Positions 1-8,519 of a stretch of 43,483 bases of DNA are shown one piece after another. Position 1 is the stretch's first letter. Every line of letters begins with the position of its first letter. The notes beneath the pieces are model-generated. The model ran no database searches and was not told the DNA's origin. It was given only the letters and a program-made list of their open reading frames with translations. The DNA comes from Sporosarcina cyprini (lineage in GTDB: Bacteria > Bacillota > Bacilli > Bacillales_A > Planococcaceae): contig NZ_JAKMHX010000020.1 of the NCBI RefSeq assembly GCF_022048975.1, positions 1 through 43,483 on the forward strand. Reading direction: 5' to 3'. Made by a program: the position numbers and the translations under genes.

Positions 1-186
1 GCAGGAAGAAACGAGAGGTTACAGGAATAAATGAGCGGTTGGCTGGTTATACGAGCGGTTAGCGAATGGATATGAGAGGTTGTGGAAATATACGAGCGGT
101 TCGCCGCGATATACGAGCGGTTGACAGGGGTGCTTCTGGTTGGAAGAAGACAGGGGAGATCAGGGGCATGGTTGATTACAGGAAAA
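1..186. repeat. Interspersed repeat array A1 (partial) with tail
   Basis: Six cores of the form GAG[C/A]GGTT begin at 13, 33, 53, 74, 94 and 115, so the step is 20,20,21,20,21 nt. Each core is followed by its own 11-13 nt spacer. The array continues off the left edge: compared with the complete copies, the window starts at the end of unit 2. After the last unit come a linker of about 30 nt and a 34-nt tail (153-186), which matches the tail after array B (33544-33577) at 33 of 34 positions. Short open frames across the array spell YERL-like peptides, but they have no ribosome binding site. No gene is supported in 1-564. Confidence 0.9.
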
Positions 187-200
187 GAGGTTGATCGGAT

Positions 201-356
201 AAACGAGCGGTTTACAAGCAGATACGAGCGGTTAGCAGGAAGAAACGAGAGGTTACAGGAATAAATGAGCGGTTGGCTGGTTATACGAGCGGTTAGCGAA
301 TGGATATGAGAGGTTGTGGAAATATATGAGCGGTTAACCGGGATATACGAGCGGTT
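201..356. repeat. Interspersed repeat array A2 (complete 8-unit copy)
   Basis: Eight cores begin at 205, 226, 247, 267, 287, 308, 328 and 349 (steps 21,21,20,20,21,20,21). Positions 235-326 are identical to 1-92, giving a 234-bp tandem duplication of A1. Units differ from each other but match the same-numbered unit in A1 and B: unit 3 is GAGAGGTT and unit 4 is followed by ggctggttat. A2 lacks the 34-nt tail. 357-456 holds only a degenerate core-like sequence near 366 and nothing else I recognise. Confidence 0.9.
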
Positions 357-456
357 CCCGTCAATATGAAACTCGGTGAAATTGCGAGTGGCCAGAAGAG
401 GCCGATTGAAGAAATACACAAGCGGTCAAATAAGATAACCAGGACAAATTAAAGTA

Positions 457-502
457 CAAAAAAATCAGGTGGAGAAAAACAATTCGTTTTTCTCCGCCTG
501 AT
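457..502 (-). terminator. Rho-independent terminator of ponA
   Basis: A 17-bp stem (464-480 with 486-502, one G-T pair) closes a 5-nt loop. The run of A at 457-464 becomes a U-tract on the minus strand directly after the stem. It lies about 60 nt downstream of the ponA stop. Confidence 0.9.
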
Positions 503-564
503 GTGATTTGACTTGGTTGATTAACTAGAAAATGATCTATCTAGCGAGAACCCCAGTTAAGGGA

Positions 565-3276
565 TCATTCACCGCTATCCGTTCCATCCTCGGTACCTGG
601 ATTCCCTCCAGTTTCGTCAGTGCCTCCTGTATTCGAGTCGCTGCCGCCTTGATTGCCACCGGGATTTACATTCCCTCCGGTGTTGGATCCGGAATTTCCG
701 CCGCCACCGGTATTGCCGTTTGTGCCGCCGTTATTTCCGGAGTTTCCGTTATTGCCGTTGTTGCCATTATTTCCGTTGTTCCAATTATTGTCGCTTCCGT
801 TGTTTTCTCCTTCACCATTTCCTTGGTTGTCGGAGCCGTCTTGATTTTCATTGTAGTTTTCATCAGGGTTTTCGGTATTATCTTCTACTTGCTCTTGAAT
901 AAAGAGGGAAGTGGAAGCTGGATCACTTACTAGTTCACCCGCGATCGCCACTACAGAAAATTCATACGTTCTTCCAGCCTCTACACCCGTTAATGTGATA
1001 GAGTGATCCGATATCGTTTTCAATTCCTCCGCTTGGCTTCCATCTACGGAAACAGATACTTTAAATTGAACAGGCACATCGAGCAGCTCTGGGTCTGGCG
1101 GATTATGTGACCAGCTGAGAGCGATGGAATTGGAATTTGCATCATAATCTGCAGTCAACCCGTTTGGCGTTTCGAGTTCAGTCACTTGTTCTTCCACGAC
1201 TTCTGTCGGCTTCGTGCCTTTGACGAACAGTTCCCGACTCGTCAAACTACTTGGCGTAGAAGCGGCTGCAAGCACAATCGGATTGGAGCCTTTGACAATG
1301 GTTGCTTCCTCAACAGAATTCGGCTGTTTGAAACGTGCTGTCTCTTTGCCGGATGACAATTCACCCATAACTGTACGGAAAAGATTTTGCGGTACATATC
1401 GCCCTTTATCGTACGTCTTGATCGGTGTATTGTAATTTTTGTAACCGCCCCAAACGGCGATCGTATAATTTGTCGTATAACCTGCAAACCAGGAATCAGG
1501 AACGTCTGTATTCTTCAGGTTATGCTTATTTTTCGTATCAGACGAATAGTTGGTTGTACCGGATTTACCCGCGATATCGAGTCCGCTGACATTTGCAGTT
1601 TTACCTGTACCTTGAGTAAGAACATCCCGCAACATATCCGTTACCATGTAAGCAGTCGAATCTTTCATTGCATTGACCGGATCCGGTGTCATGTTACGTT
1701 CTGTCTTGCCGTCACGCATAATGATTTTCTTCACGGCATGTGGTTTTGTATAAATCCCGCCATTGCCGAACGCTGAATAAGCACCTGCAATTTGAACTGT
1801 TGAAAAATCATATTCTCCGCCGCCGATTGAATGAGCGGAATTCAATTTTTCATAAGGGAGACCCAGCTTGCGGGCGAAATCTCCACTCTTTTGTGTTCCG
1901 ACTTCTTCAAAGATTTTAACGGCCGGTATGTTCCGGGAGCGATAGAGCGCTTCGCGGATGGTAATCGGTCCCGCGTATTTTCCGTCCACATTTCGGATCT
2001 GTTTGTTAGTTCCTTTGTATGTGTACGGTTCGTCAACAACGATTGTACCCGTCGACCAGCTGAAGTTTTCGATAGCCGGGCCATAGGACAAAATCGGTTT
2101 GATAACGGATCCTGGTTGTCTCGGATTATCAGAAGTTGCAAAGTTCATATTTCGTCCAGAATAATTACGACCGCCGCCAACAGCAACAATTGCGCCTGTC
2201 TTTGTATCCAATACTGTCATGGCCGCCTGCATCTCTTCCGATTCATAAATGCTGTTGTTATTGATCGCATTTTCTACCGTTTCTTGCGCTTTCGGATCGA
2301 GAGCAGTCTGGATTTTAACGCCTTCGGAGAGCAGGCTCATCATGCCGGCAGATTCCAACTCATCTAAAACTAGATCGACGTAAGCCGGATACTTTGATTC
2401 GGCATAATCCTGGCGCTGGTCATCCGGCAAAAGGTTCGCAGTGACAGGAACCGCTTTTGCCGCTTCCATTTCTTCTTTTGTAATCTTTTTGTGCTTATAC
2501 ATAAGATGAAGCACGGTGTTGCGCCGTTTTTCCGCACGCTCTGGATTTTTGAGCGGGTTGTACCCATTTGGAGATTGCGGCATACCGGCTAGCAAGGCCA
2601 TATCCGAGAGCTCTAATTCATTGAGATCTTTGCCGTAGAAATATTCGGCTGCTGTACCGATCCCATAAATACGGCCGGACATCAGGATTTTATTGAAATA
2701 CATTTCAAAGATTTCTTCCTTGGAATATTCACGTTCTAATTTAAATGCGAGCCATGCTTCCTGCGCTTTCCGTTTTAATGTCTTTTCATCGGAAAGGAAA
2801 GAGTTTTTAATGACTTGCTGGGTTAAAGTGGAGGCGCCTTGTGATCCAAACCCGCCTCTGAAGTTAGCAAGAATCGCTCCGCCCAGCCGGTAAAAATCCA
2901 TTCCGTGATGTTTGAAGAACCGGACATCTTCTGTTGCAAGAATGGCATCCCGCAGCTCAGCCGGAATTTCGTCGTAAGGAACAAATTCCCTCTTTTCCGC
3001 CCCAAACTTCAGAAAGACATTTCCGTCTTTATCAAGCAGTTCAGACGTCAAAGGATCCTTTAATAGAGCCTCATCGAGTTCCGGGGCAGTGCTTGCATAG
3101 TACGCGAACAACACAGCGCCTCCAAGGAACATGGCAAGCCCTACTGCGATCACAGCCAGAAAGATCTTTTTAATAATATGTTTTGGTCCTTTCGAAGGAC
3201 CTTTTTTTCTGCCTTTTCTTTTTTCAGCAGATTGCTGCTGTCGTCGAGCAGATCTTGAATTCACATTCTCACTCAT
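565..3276 (-). CDS. ponA: Class A penicillin-binding protein 1A/1B
   Basis: Bifunctional peptidoglycan synthase: a membrane-anchored glycosyltransferase that polymerises lipid II, joined to a DD-transpeptidase. Of 903 residues, 1-32 are basic and cytosolic and 34-60 form the single membrane anchor. The glycosyltransferase domain carries ATEDVRFF with the likely catalytic Glu116. Transpeptidase motifs are S390-V-I-K, S447-R-N and K571-S-G-T-T. A fibronectin type III-like domain spans about 702-795, followed by an Asn/Gly/Ser-rich tail of about 105 residues (798-903) that probably reaches into the wall. The ATG overlaps the recU stop by 4 nt (ATGA), with AGGCAGGA as ribosome site, so it is coupled to recU as in B. 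subtilis. All catalytic motifs are intact. The low-complexity tail produces long antisense open frames that are not genes. Confidence 0.97.
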   Translation of the reverse strand: MSENVNSRSARRQQQSAEKRKGRKKGPSKGPKHIIKKIFLAVIAVGLAMFLGGAVLFAYYASTAPELDEALLKDPLTSELLDKDGNVFLKFGAEKREFVPYDEIPAELRDAILATEDVRFFKHHGMDFYRLGGAILANFRGGFGSQGASTLTQQVIKNSFLSDEKTLKRKAQEAWLAFKLEREYSKEEIFEMYFNKILMSGRIYGIGTAAEYFYGKDLNELELSDMALLAGMPQSPNGYNPLKNPERAEKRRNTVLHLMYKHKKITKEEMEAAKAVPVTANLLPDDQRQDYAESKYPAYVDLVLDELESAGMMSLLSEGVKIQTALDPKAQETVENAINNNSIYESEEMQAAMTVLDTKTGAIVAVGGGRNYSGRNMNFATSDNPRQPGSVIKPILSYGPAIENFSWSTGTIVVDEPYTYKGTNKQIRNVDGKYAGPITIREALYRSRNIPAVKIFEEVGTQKSGDFARKLGLPYEKLNSAHSIGGGEYDFSTVQIAGAYSAFGNGGIYTKPHAVKKIIMRDGKTERNMTPDPVNAMKDSTAYMVTDMLRDVLTQGTGKTANVSGLDIAGKSGTTNYSSDTKNKHNLKNTDVPDSWFAGYTTNYTIAVWGGYKNYNTPIKTYDKGRYVPQNLFRTVMGELSSGKETARFKQPNSVEEATIVKGSNPIVLAAASTPSSLTSRELFVKGTKPTEVVEEQVTELETPNGLTADYDANSNSIALSWSHNPPDPELLDVPVQFKVSVSVDGSQAEELKTISDHSITLTGVEAGRTYEFSVVAIAGELVSDPASTSLFIQEQVEDNTENPDENYNENQDGSDNQGNGEGENNGSDNNWNNGNNGNNGNNGNSGNNGGTNGNTGGGGNSGSNTGGNVNPGGNQGGSDSNTGGTDETGGNPGTEDGTDSGE

Positions 3277-3911
3277 TCTATTTCCTGCCTTTCAGTTGCT
3301 TCCTTTTGAAGTCGATTTAACCACAGACGGACAGCTTGCAAATAATCAAGCCTAGGATTAAAACCTGCTTGAATTTCTATGGATATCTCTTCCATTTCTC
3401 CAAGCGTTATAGATTTTCTTCCGCCTGCTATCTTCCTTTCCCATTTTTCTACGAAATACTCATAGGGGACGACAAAATATCGATCAAGTGAGCTGAAATG
3501 AATGAGCAAAAAGGCAATTCCGCCTTGTTCATGCACTCTTTTCATATGTTCAACTTGATGTTCATGGATATTTTGCAGCGGGAAGGAAGTCAAACTCTTT
3601 GTTTCCTTCGCTTCGAAATCGATATGTTTTCCGTTCCAAACACCATTGTAATCGGTAGTGGATGGAGTACGAAAATAGGCTTCCGTAATAACAGCTGCGC
3701 TTCTCGCAGGATAGTTCACGTTGACGACTTGGATGGGCACCGGTTTTTTATGGATGACAGCAATGCCGTGGCTTACATAATATTCATTTGTCTCATTCAA
3801 CTCATCCTCCAGCGTTTTACCGCGGTTCCCGAAAGAATGATTCACTTTCCGTGGTCCATTTGATTGGCTGGAAGGCGTATATTTTCTTCCATTCGGATAG
3901 CGTATTGTCAA
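3273..3911 (-). CDS. recU: Holliday junction resolvase RecU
   Basis: Homodimeric endonuclease that resolves Holliday junctions during recombination repair and chromosome segregation. The protein has 212 residues from a TTG start at 3911, preceded by GAGGTGG at 5-nt spacing. A longer frame back to 3944 exists, but the TTG start gives the family N-terminus (I-R-Y-P-N-G) and a proper ribosome site. The RecU signature is clear: NRGKTLEDELN, then STTDYNG and IDFEAKET, which carry the acidic metal-binding residues of the PD-(D/E)XK fold. The gene is first in the recU-ponA operon and overlaps ponA by 4 nt. Length is close to the B. subtilis protein. Confidence 0.97.
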   Translation of the reverse strand: MTIRYPNGRKYTPSSQSNGPRKVNHSFGNRGKTLEDELNETNEYYVSHGIAVIHKKPVPIQVVNVNYPARSAAVITEAYFRTPSTTDYNGVWNGKHIDFEAKETKSLTSFPLQNIHEHQVEHMKRVHEQGGIAFLLIHFSSLDRYFVVPYEYFVEKWERKIAGGRKSITLGEMEEISIEIQAGFNPRLDYLQAVRLWLNRLQKEATERQEIE

Positions 3912-3932
3912 ACTTACCACCTCGCATTTCCT

Positions 3933-3941
3933 ATCATACCA
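3933..3941 (-). promoter_or_regulatory. Extended -10 promoter for recU-ponA
   Basis: On the minus strand TGG-TATGAT forms an extended -10, 22 nt upstream of the TTG start. No good -35 is visible 17 nt further up. The 12-nt string TGGTATGATAGG also occurs at the dynA promoter. Confidence 0.5.
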
Positions 3942-4002
3942 CAATGATTGGACGGTTTTGTCGTTGAAAAGTTGCTGTTAAGTTCTAACTGTCGTGGAAA
4001 AA

Positions 4003-4045
4003 AGAATATGTGTTCGTTAGGAGTGGTGAATCGAACATGTTTTTG
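4003..4045. promoter_or_regulatory. Two LexA-like half-matching sites
   Basis: The sites are 4003-4016 (read on minus) and 4032-4045 (plus). By hand each matches the remembered Bacillus LexA consensus CGAACRNRYGTTYC at 12 of 14 positions, with one perfect half-site each. Their centres are 29 bp apart in the divergent recU / yppE-mrfA region. The match is suggestive only. Confidence 0.3.
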
Positions 4046-4083
4046 ATAGACTGGAAGAAAAGGCTCAGATAGGATGAAAGCAC

Positions 4084-4455
4084 ATGACAAGTATCAAATC
4101 AAGGACTGAACAGCTCCTCACCGTATGTGAAGAATGTTTGGAGCGGCATGCCGAAATGAGAAGGCTGGACCTGGAGCCAGATTTTTTTAATGAAGTTAAA
4201 CCTTATGCGGACAAGCAATTTGAGTTGCTTGATACGTGGAAAGAAGAAATTTTATCGTGGATTCGGCGAGATAGACCGAAATATATTCATTTGCAGCAAA
4301 TCATTGCACTTGATGATATGATGAGGCAATTTATTGTCCAATCGTTTTATCAGAAGACAGGGAAAAAGCGTTTCGTCCAATCCATTCAATCGGCTCGTTA
4401 TACATTGCAGACCGTAATGAATGCATTAGAAGAACGAGAGGAAGACCCATCATGA
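4084..4455 (+). CDS. yppE: YppE family protein (DUF1798)
   Basis: Small soluble helical protein of unknown function, 123 residues, recognised by resemblance to B. subtilis YppE: an early DFFNEVKP segment, the central RPKYIHLQQI stretch and the late KKRF...ARYTLQTV helix. No signal peptide, membrane segment or catalytic motif is seen. AGGATG precedes the ATG. Its stop overlaps the mrfA start (ATGA), so it is probably co-translated with the repair helicase, which hints at a related role. The same family sits between recU and mrfA in B. subtilis, although the intervening small ypp genes are missing here. Confidence 0.85.
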   Translation: MTSIKSRTEQLLTVCEECLERHAEMRRLDLEPDFFNEVKPYADKQFELLDTWKEEILSWIRRDRPKYIHLQQIIALDDMMRQFIVQSFYQKTGKKRFVQSIQSARYTLQTVMNALEEREEDPS

Positions 4456-6755
4456 GGACGGAGAACAAGACAATTGCAAATGTTATAGAAGAGTTGAGGA
4501 AAGATCCGTCTTTCGGTGAAAATATCATTCATTACCGGAAGATTGAAGGGAAAGATGCCACGTATGCTGAATTTCCGGCGGATCTGCATCCTTCCATCGT
4601 AAAGGCGCTCGAAACAAGAGGCATTCGCAAATTATACAGCCATCAGAGGGAGGCGTTCGATATTGCTGCTGGCGGCCGCTCGATCACTGCCGTCACGCCG
4701 ACCGCTTCGGGCAAATCATTATGTTATCACTTGCCTGTGCTCCAAAGCATTTTGGAAGATGAAGCATCACGGGCGCTTTACCTGTTCCCGACAAAAGCGC
4801 TGGCACAAGACCAATTAGCAGAATTGCACTCTTTAATTGAAGCGAGCGGCGAAACGATTTTAAGTTACACGTTTGACGGCGACACAGCGCCCGGTCTACG
4901 GACCAAGGTACGTAAGTCCGGCCATATCGTCTTGACCAATCCGGACATGCTGCATTCCGGCATTCTTCCTCATCATACGAAGTGGGTTTCCCTCTTTGAA
5001 AACTTAAAGTATATCATTATCGATGAATTGCACACATATAAAGGAGTGTTCGGCAGCCATGTGGCACATGTACTCCGCAGATTAAAACGGATATGCAACT
5101 ATTATGGAGCGGACCCTGTTTTCATTTGCACTTCTGCAACGATTGCGAACCCGAAGGAACTGGCAGAAACATTGACAAACACCGAGATGAAACTCATTGG
5201 GAACAACGGTGCGCCTTCCGGGACGAAGCATTTTGTTTTTTATAACCCGCCTGTCATCCATCCGACGTTCGGGATTCGGAGAAGCGCCGTTTTGGAAGTG
5301 AGGGATTTGGGTGCCTTTTTATACAGAGAAGGAATCCAAACAATCATTTTCGCTAAAAGCAGGGTGCGTGTCGAAATGCTCGTCACCTATATGAAGGAAT
5401 TAACAAAGAAAAAGCTGTTTGACGAAACAGTGATGGGCTACCGGGGCGGTTATTTGCCGTCCGAAAGGCGAAAAATTGAAAAAGGGCTGCGCAACGGGGA
5501 TATCCGGACAGTCGTCAGCACGAATGCGTTGGAGCTCGGTATTAATATCGGCCAATTGCAGGCTTGTATCATGACCGGTTATCCGGGAAATATTGCGAGT
5601 GCTTTCCAGCAAGCAGGAAGGGCGGGGAGAAGGCAGGACGATGCGTTGATCCTTTATGTAGCGCAATCAATAGCGCTCGATCAGTACATCATTGATCACC
5701 CGGACTATCTCCTCGGTCAGACGCCGGAGGAGGCGCTCATCCATCCGGACAATATGCTCATCCTAATCGATCACTTGAAATGCGCCTCTTTTGAGCTTCC
5801 GTTCTCTTTGACGGAAACGTATGGAGAATTCGAAGTGCAGGACTTGCTCGCGTTTTTGGAGAGCGAAGGAATTCTTGTCCGGACGTCAGACAAGTGGCAC
5901 TGGATGACCGACCGTTTTCCTGCCAGTGAAATCAGTCTCCGGTCTGCTTCCCAGGAAAATGTCGTCATCATTGATAAGACTGTGCCGAAAGGGACCAAAG
6001 TAATTGGAGAAATGGACCGCTATAGCGCCATGACATTGCTTCATGAGGAAGCGATTTATATTCACCAGGGGACCCAGTATCAAGTAGAGAAACTGGATTG
6101 GGAGGAAAAAAAGGCTTACGTGACTGAAGTAGATGTCGATTATTTTACGGATGCGAATTTGGCGGTCGAATTAAAAGTGATGAATGAGGATAAAACCGAA
6201 GCGGCCGGTGAACTGGTGACTTCATACGGGGATATCGCCGTGCTTGCGATACCGACCATTTTCAAGAAGATTCGTTTTGACACCCACGACAACATCGGTT
6301 CCGGTCCCATCTCATTGCCGGCGGAGGAACTACACACTTCATCTACATGGCTTTCGTTTGACGCACCGGAAGGATGGAAAGAATCCGATTTGACAGATGC
6401 CATGACGGGCGCTGCCCAAGCGATTCATTCTTTTATCCCGATTTTCGTCAGATGCGACCGAACGGACATTCATGTCGTCCCGCAAGTGAAAGCGACGCAT
6501 ACAGGAAAACCAACGTTTTTCATTTACGACAGCTATCCTGGTGGCATCGGACTGAGTGAAAAGCTCTATGATCGATGGGACGAGTTGCTGGATTTAGCTG
6601 CAAATCATGTCTCGTCTTGCCGTTGCGAAGCAGGGTGTCCGATTTGTATCGGAGCACAGGAGGCCGGTGTGAAATCAGGGAAGAGGCGTGTCGTTGGTTT
6701 GCTCGAGGAGCTGGCGCGTAAAGAGGAAGGGAAAAGTGGATTACGGCAGCATTGA
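4452..6755 (+). CDS. mrfA: DEAD/DEAH-box repair helicase MrfA (YprA)
   Basis: Superfamily 2 helicase. The B. subtilis homologue works with the exonuclease MrfB to remove mitomycin C adducts independently of UvrABC. The protein has 767 residues: Walker A TPTASGKS (82-89), DELH box (191-194), a CTSATI motif III, then a C-terminal helicase half with QQAGRAGR. The C-terminal domain of the DUF1998 type ends in four cysteines C723-x-C725-x3-C729-x2-C732, expected to bind a metal. All motifs look intact. The ATG overlaps the yppE stop. In B. subtilis mrfB follows directly; here it is 2.2 kb downstream behind two membrane-protein genes. Confidence 0.93.
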   Translation: MRTENKTIANVIEELRKDPSFGENIIHYRKIEGKDATYAEFPADLHPSIVKALETRGIRKLYSHQREAFDIAAGGRSITAVTPTASGKSLCYHLPVLQSILEDEASRALYLFPTKALAQDQLAELHSLIEASGETILSYTFDGDTAPGLRTKVRKSGHIVLTNPDMLHSGILPHHTKWVSLFENLKYIIIDELHTYKGVFGSHVAHVLRRLKRICNYYGADPVFICTSATIANPKELAETLTNTEMKLIGNNGAPSGTKHFVFYNPPVIHPTFGIRRSAVLEVRDLGAFLYREGIQTIIFAKSRVRVEMLVTYMKELTKKKLFDETVMGYRGGYLPSERRKIEKGLRNGDIRTVVSTNALELGINIGQLQACIMTGYPGNIASAFQQAGRAGRRQDDALILYVAQSIALDQYIIDHPDYLLGQTPEEALIHPDNMLILIDHLKCASFELPFSLTETYGEFEVQDLLAFLESEGILVRTSDKWHWMTDRFPASEISLRSASQENVVIIDKTVPKGTKVIGEMDRYSAMTLLHEEAIYIHQGTQYQVEKLDWEEKKAYVTEVDVDYFTDANLAVELKVMNEDKTEAAGELVTSYGDIAVLAIPTIFKKIRFDTHDNIGSGPISLPAEELHTSSTWLSFDAPEGWKESDLTDAMTGAAQAIHSFIPIFVRCDRTDIHVVPQVKATHTGKPTFFIYDSYPGGIGLSEKLYDRWDELLDLAANHVSSCRCEAGCPICIGAQEAGVKSGKRRVVGLLEELARKEEGKSGLRQH

Positions 6756-6793
6756 GCAACTGGACAGCCATGTTCAGGGAATGGGGGATGTAG

Positions 6794-7366
6794 TTGAAGC
6801 AAATGATTATCACTATAGTATTTATGATGTTCTTCATCCCGTATGTTTACCTTTATCTTCGGCAGATCATTAAAATGAACCAAACGGCCGTTTTTCCTGT
6901 CACGGAAGAAGATGTTAAGGCTATTCGGAGACAACCGAAAGCTCCCATCGGTTTGATGGGCATCTCTCATCAAAAAATAGGTCTGTATTTAAATGGTAGT
7001 CTTATTGCTCTTGCTTTCCTATTAGAGATTTCCAAAAAACTTGGATATTTTATAGATTGGACTTCCCTCAGCTTTATTCTTCCTGGGCTGATTAACTATA
7101 ACCAAACGTGGAACGTGTTTGCCATCATGGATGATGGGGTGTTATGTGGTGGTCGATTTGTTCCGTGGAAGAGGATGCAATCATATGAATTTGAGCCGAT
7201 CAACAAGGATCATCGTTATTATGGATATGTTTCTGAAGTAAACAGCGGCTATGAGCTGGAAATTAAAACAAAGTTGACTTATGTCAATTGTATTGTGACT
7301 TCGGAAGAAGCTAAAGAAAAGTTATCAGCTCTATTGGATGCTCATTTAGTAAGCAAAAATAATTAA
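6794..7366 (+). CDS. Membrane protein with C-terminal DUF5673/PH-like domain
   Basis: A 190-residue protein from a TTG start preceded by GGGGG (6783-6787); ATG at 6803 is an alternative. It has an N-terminal hydrophobic segment (residues 4-24) and two central ones (about 64-95). The C-terminal part (about 107-185) has the small beta-rich pattern around WNVFAIMDDGVLCGG and the following V-P-W-K, which resembles domains that follow paired membrane helices in DUF5673-type proteins. The family is recalled, not searched, and no catalytic motif is seen. It follows mrfA by 38 nt and ends at a strong terminator, so it could share the yppE-mrfA transcript. Confidence 0.6.
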   Translation: MKQMIITIVFMMFFIPYVYLYLRQIIKMNQTAVFPVTEEDVKAIRRQPKAPIGLMGISHQKIGLYLNGSLIALAFLLEISKKLGYFIDWTSLSFILPGLINYNQTWNVFAIMDDGVLCGGRFVPWKRMQSYEFEPINKDHRYYGYVSEVNSGYELEIKTKLTYVNCIVTSEEAKEKLSALLDAHLVSKNN

Positions 7367-7385
7367 TTCACTTAAAGAGTTTAAT

Positions 7386-7430
7386 AAGAGGAAATCATGT
7401 TCACAAGACAAACATGATTTCCTCTTTTGT
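7386..7430 (+). terminator. Rho-independent terminator
   Basis: A perfect 16-bp stem (7386-7401 with 7411-7426) and a 9-nt loop, followed by TTTTGTTGT. It closes the yppE-mrfA-membrane protein unit and separates it from amj. Confidence 0.9.
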
Positions 7431-7618
7431 TGTATTTAAGCAATAACCTACTTTATTCCCGTTAAGATCGTATGGGGGAGTTGTCACTAGGCAAAATACT
7501 GGGCAAGGGCAGTTTTGCTTCGTTAGAAAGGTATTGGACAATGACGTAGAAGAGTTTCTCATATTGCCTACTATATAAGTACACTAATGCCGAAATAAAA
7601 TTAGTCTTACATAACAGA

Positions 7619-7645
7619 TGGAAACAATTTCTAAATAGTATCGTT
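7619..7645 (+). promoter_or_regulatory. ECF-sigma-like promoter upstream of amj
   Basis: TGGAAAC (7619-7625), 16 nt, then CGTT (7642-7645) resembles the GAAAC-N16-CGTC pattern used by the Bacillus envelope-stress sigma factors SigM/SigX/SigW. It lies 44 nt upstream of the amj ATG. B. subtilis amj is reported to be under SigM control, which makes the match more believable. The rest of 7431-7689 shows no gene. Confidence 0.5.
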
Positions 7646-7689
7646 CTATCTAATAGTGGGAGATCCAATCAAATAATAGGAAGCAGGTC

Positions 7690-8511
7690 ATGTCCTTGGA
7701 ATTTATTTCTTCACAATTACTCGTGATTGCATTATTTATCTTAATCATTCATTCAATTGAAACCTTAGCCTATTCCGTCCGTTTATCGGGAGCAAGAGTG
7801 AAACTGTTAGCCTCTGCACTTTCCTTATTTAATGTGATGATAATGGTATCCAGGCTGGCGAATATGATGCAGCAACCTTTTACAGGCAGCTTGATTGATA
7901 AGGCCCCGAAGGAAAATGCCCTAGAATTTGTTGAAAGTCAATACCGGCTGCTAATTGGTTCTGCCACCGTTGGCACGGTCATTGGTTTACTTTTGCTACC
8001 GACATTCATCGCTGTTTTTTCGAGAGCCATTATTCATTTAGCTGAAGAACGAGGTTCGATTCCAGCTTTGTTAAAAAAGGGATTTACATTTTCGTATATC
8101 AATCGTGCAAAAAAGCATATTCATTTCCCCAGGTTAGCTTATTTGAAAGATATGAGTTGGCGAGATATACCTATTCAATTATTTTGCGTTAATGTCTTGA
8201 TCACGGCCATTTATACAATTGGTGTTTTGTCCGCCCTCTATGCAGCATTGCTGGCACCTGAACGGGCAACAACTGCTGTGATGGCATCTGGTTTAATTAA
8301 TGGGATTGCTACCATCTTACTTATCGTGTTTATAGATCCGAAAATATCAATCCTGGCCGATGATGTCATCAATAAAAAAGGGAACTATGTTACTTTGAAA
8401 AGTGCCTCCGTTATGATGGTGACATCAAGATTGGCAGGAACCCTTTTAGCGCAAGTCTTATTCATACCGGGGGCAAAGTATATTGCCTGGTTTACGCAGT
8501 TTCTGATGTAG
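7690..8511 (+). CDS. amj: Alternate lipid II flippase Amj
   Basis: Polytopic membrane protein that can replace MurJ in moving lipid II across the membrane. Its 273 residues hold about six hydrophobic segments. They align along the whole length with the remembered B. subtilis Amj (YdaH): HSIETLAYSVRLSGAR near the start, ALSLFNVM...SRLANMMQQPFTG, the central ATVGTVIGLLLLPTF, then IYTIGVLSALYA and the end LLAQVLFIPGAKYIAWF. The ATG has a modest upstream AGGAAGCAGG. It sits alone between a terminator and a decayed remnant, with its own candidate envelope-stress promoter. Its insertion between mrfA and mrfB differs from B. subtilis. Confidence 0.92.
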   Translation: MSLEFISSQLLVIALFILIIHSIETLAYSVRLSGARVKLLASALSLFNVMIMVSRLANMMQQPFTGSLIDKAPKENALEFVESQYRLLIGSATVGTVIGLLLLPTFIAVFSRAIIHLAEERGSIPALLKKGFTFSYINRAKKHIHFPRLAYLKDMSWRDIPIQLFCVNVLITAIYTIGVLSALYAALLAPERATTAVMASGLINGIATILLIVFIDPKISILADDVINKKGNYVTLKSASVMMVTSRLAGTLLAQVLFIPGAKYIAWFTQFLM

Positions 8512-8519
8512 ATTAAGAG

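Noticed and set aside
82..264. YERL-repeat protein gene
   Set aside because: No ribosome site, and the 20-nt steps shift the frame within the array. The same applies to the long frames across 33134-33666.
1..356. CRISPR array
   Set aside because: Cores are only about 10 nt, spacers 11-13 nt and conserved between copies, and there are no cas genes. This is not CRISPR architecture.
532..933. Antisense hydrophobic protein opposite ponA
   Set aside because: It is the shadow of the Asn/Gly-rich PBP tail, whose codon pattern keeps several frames open; no ribosome site.
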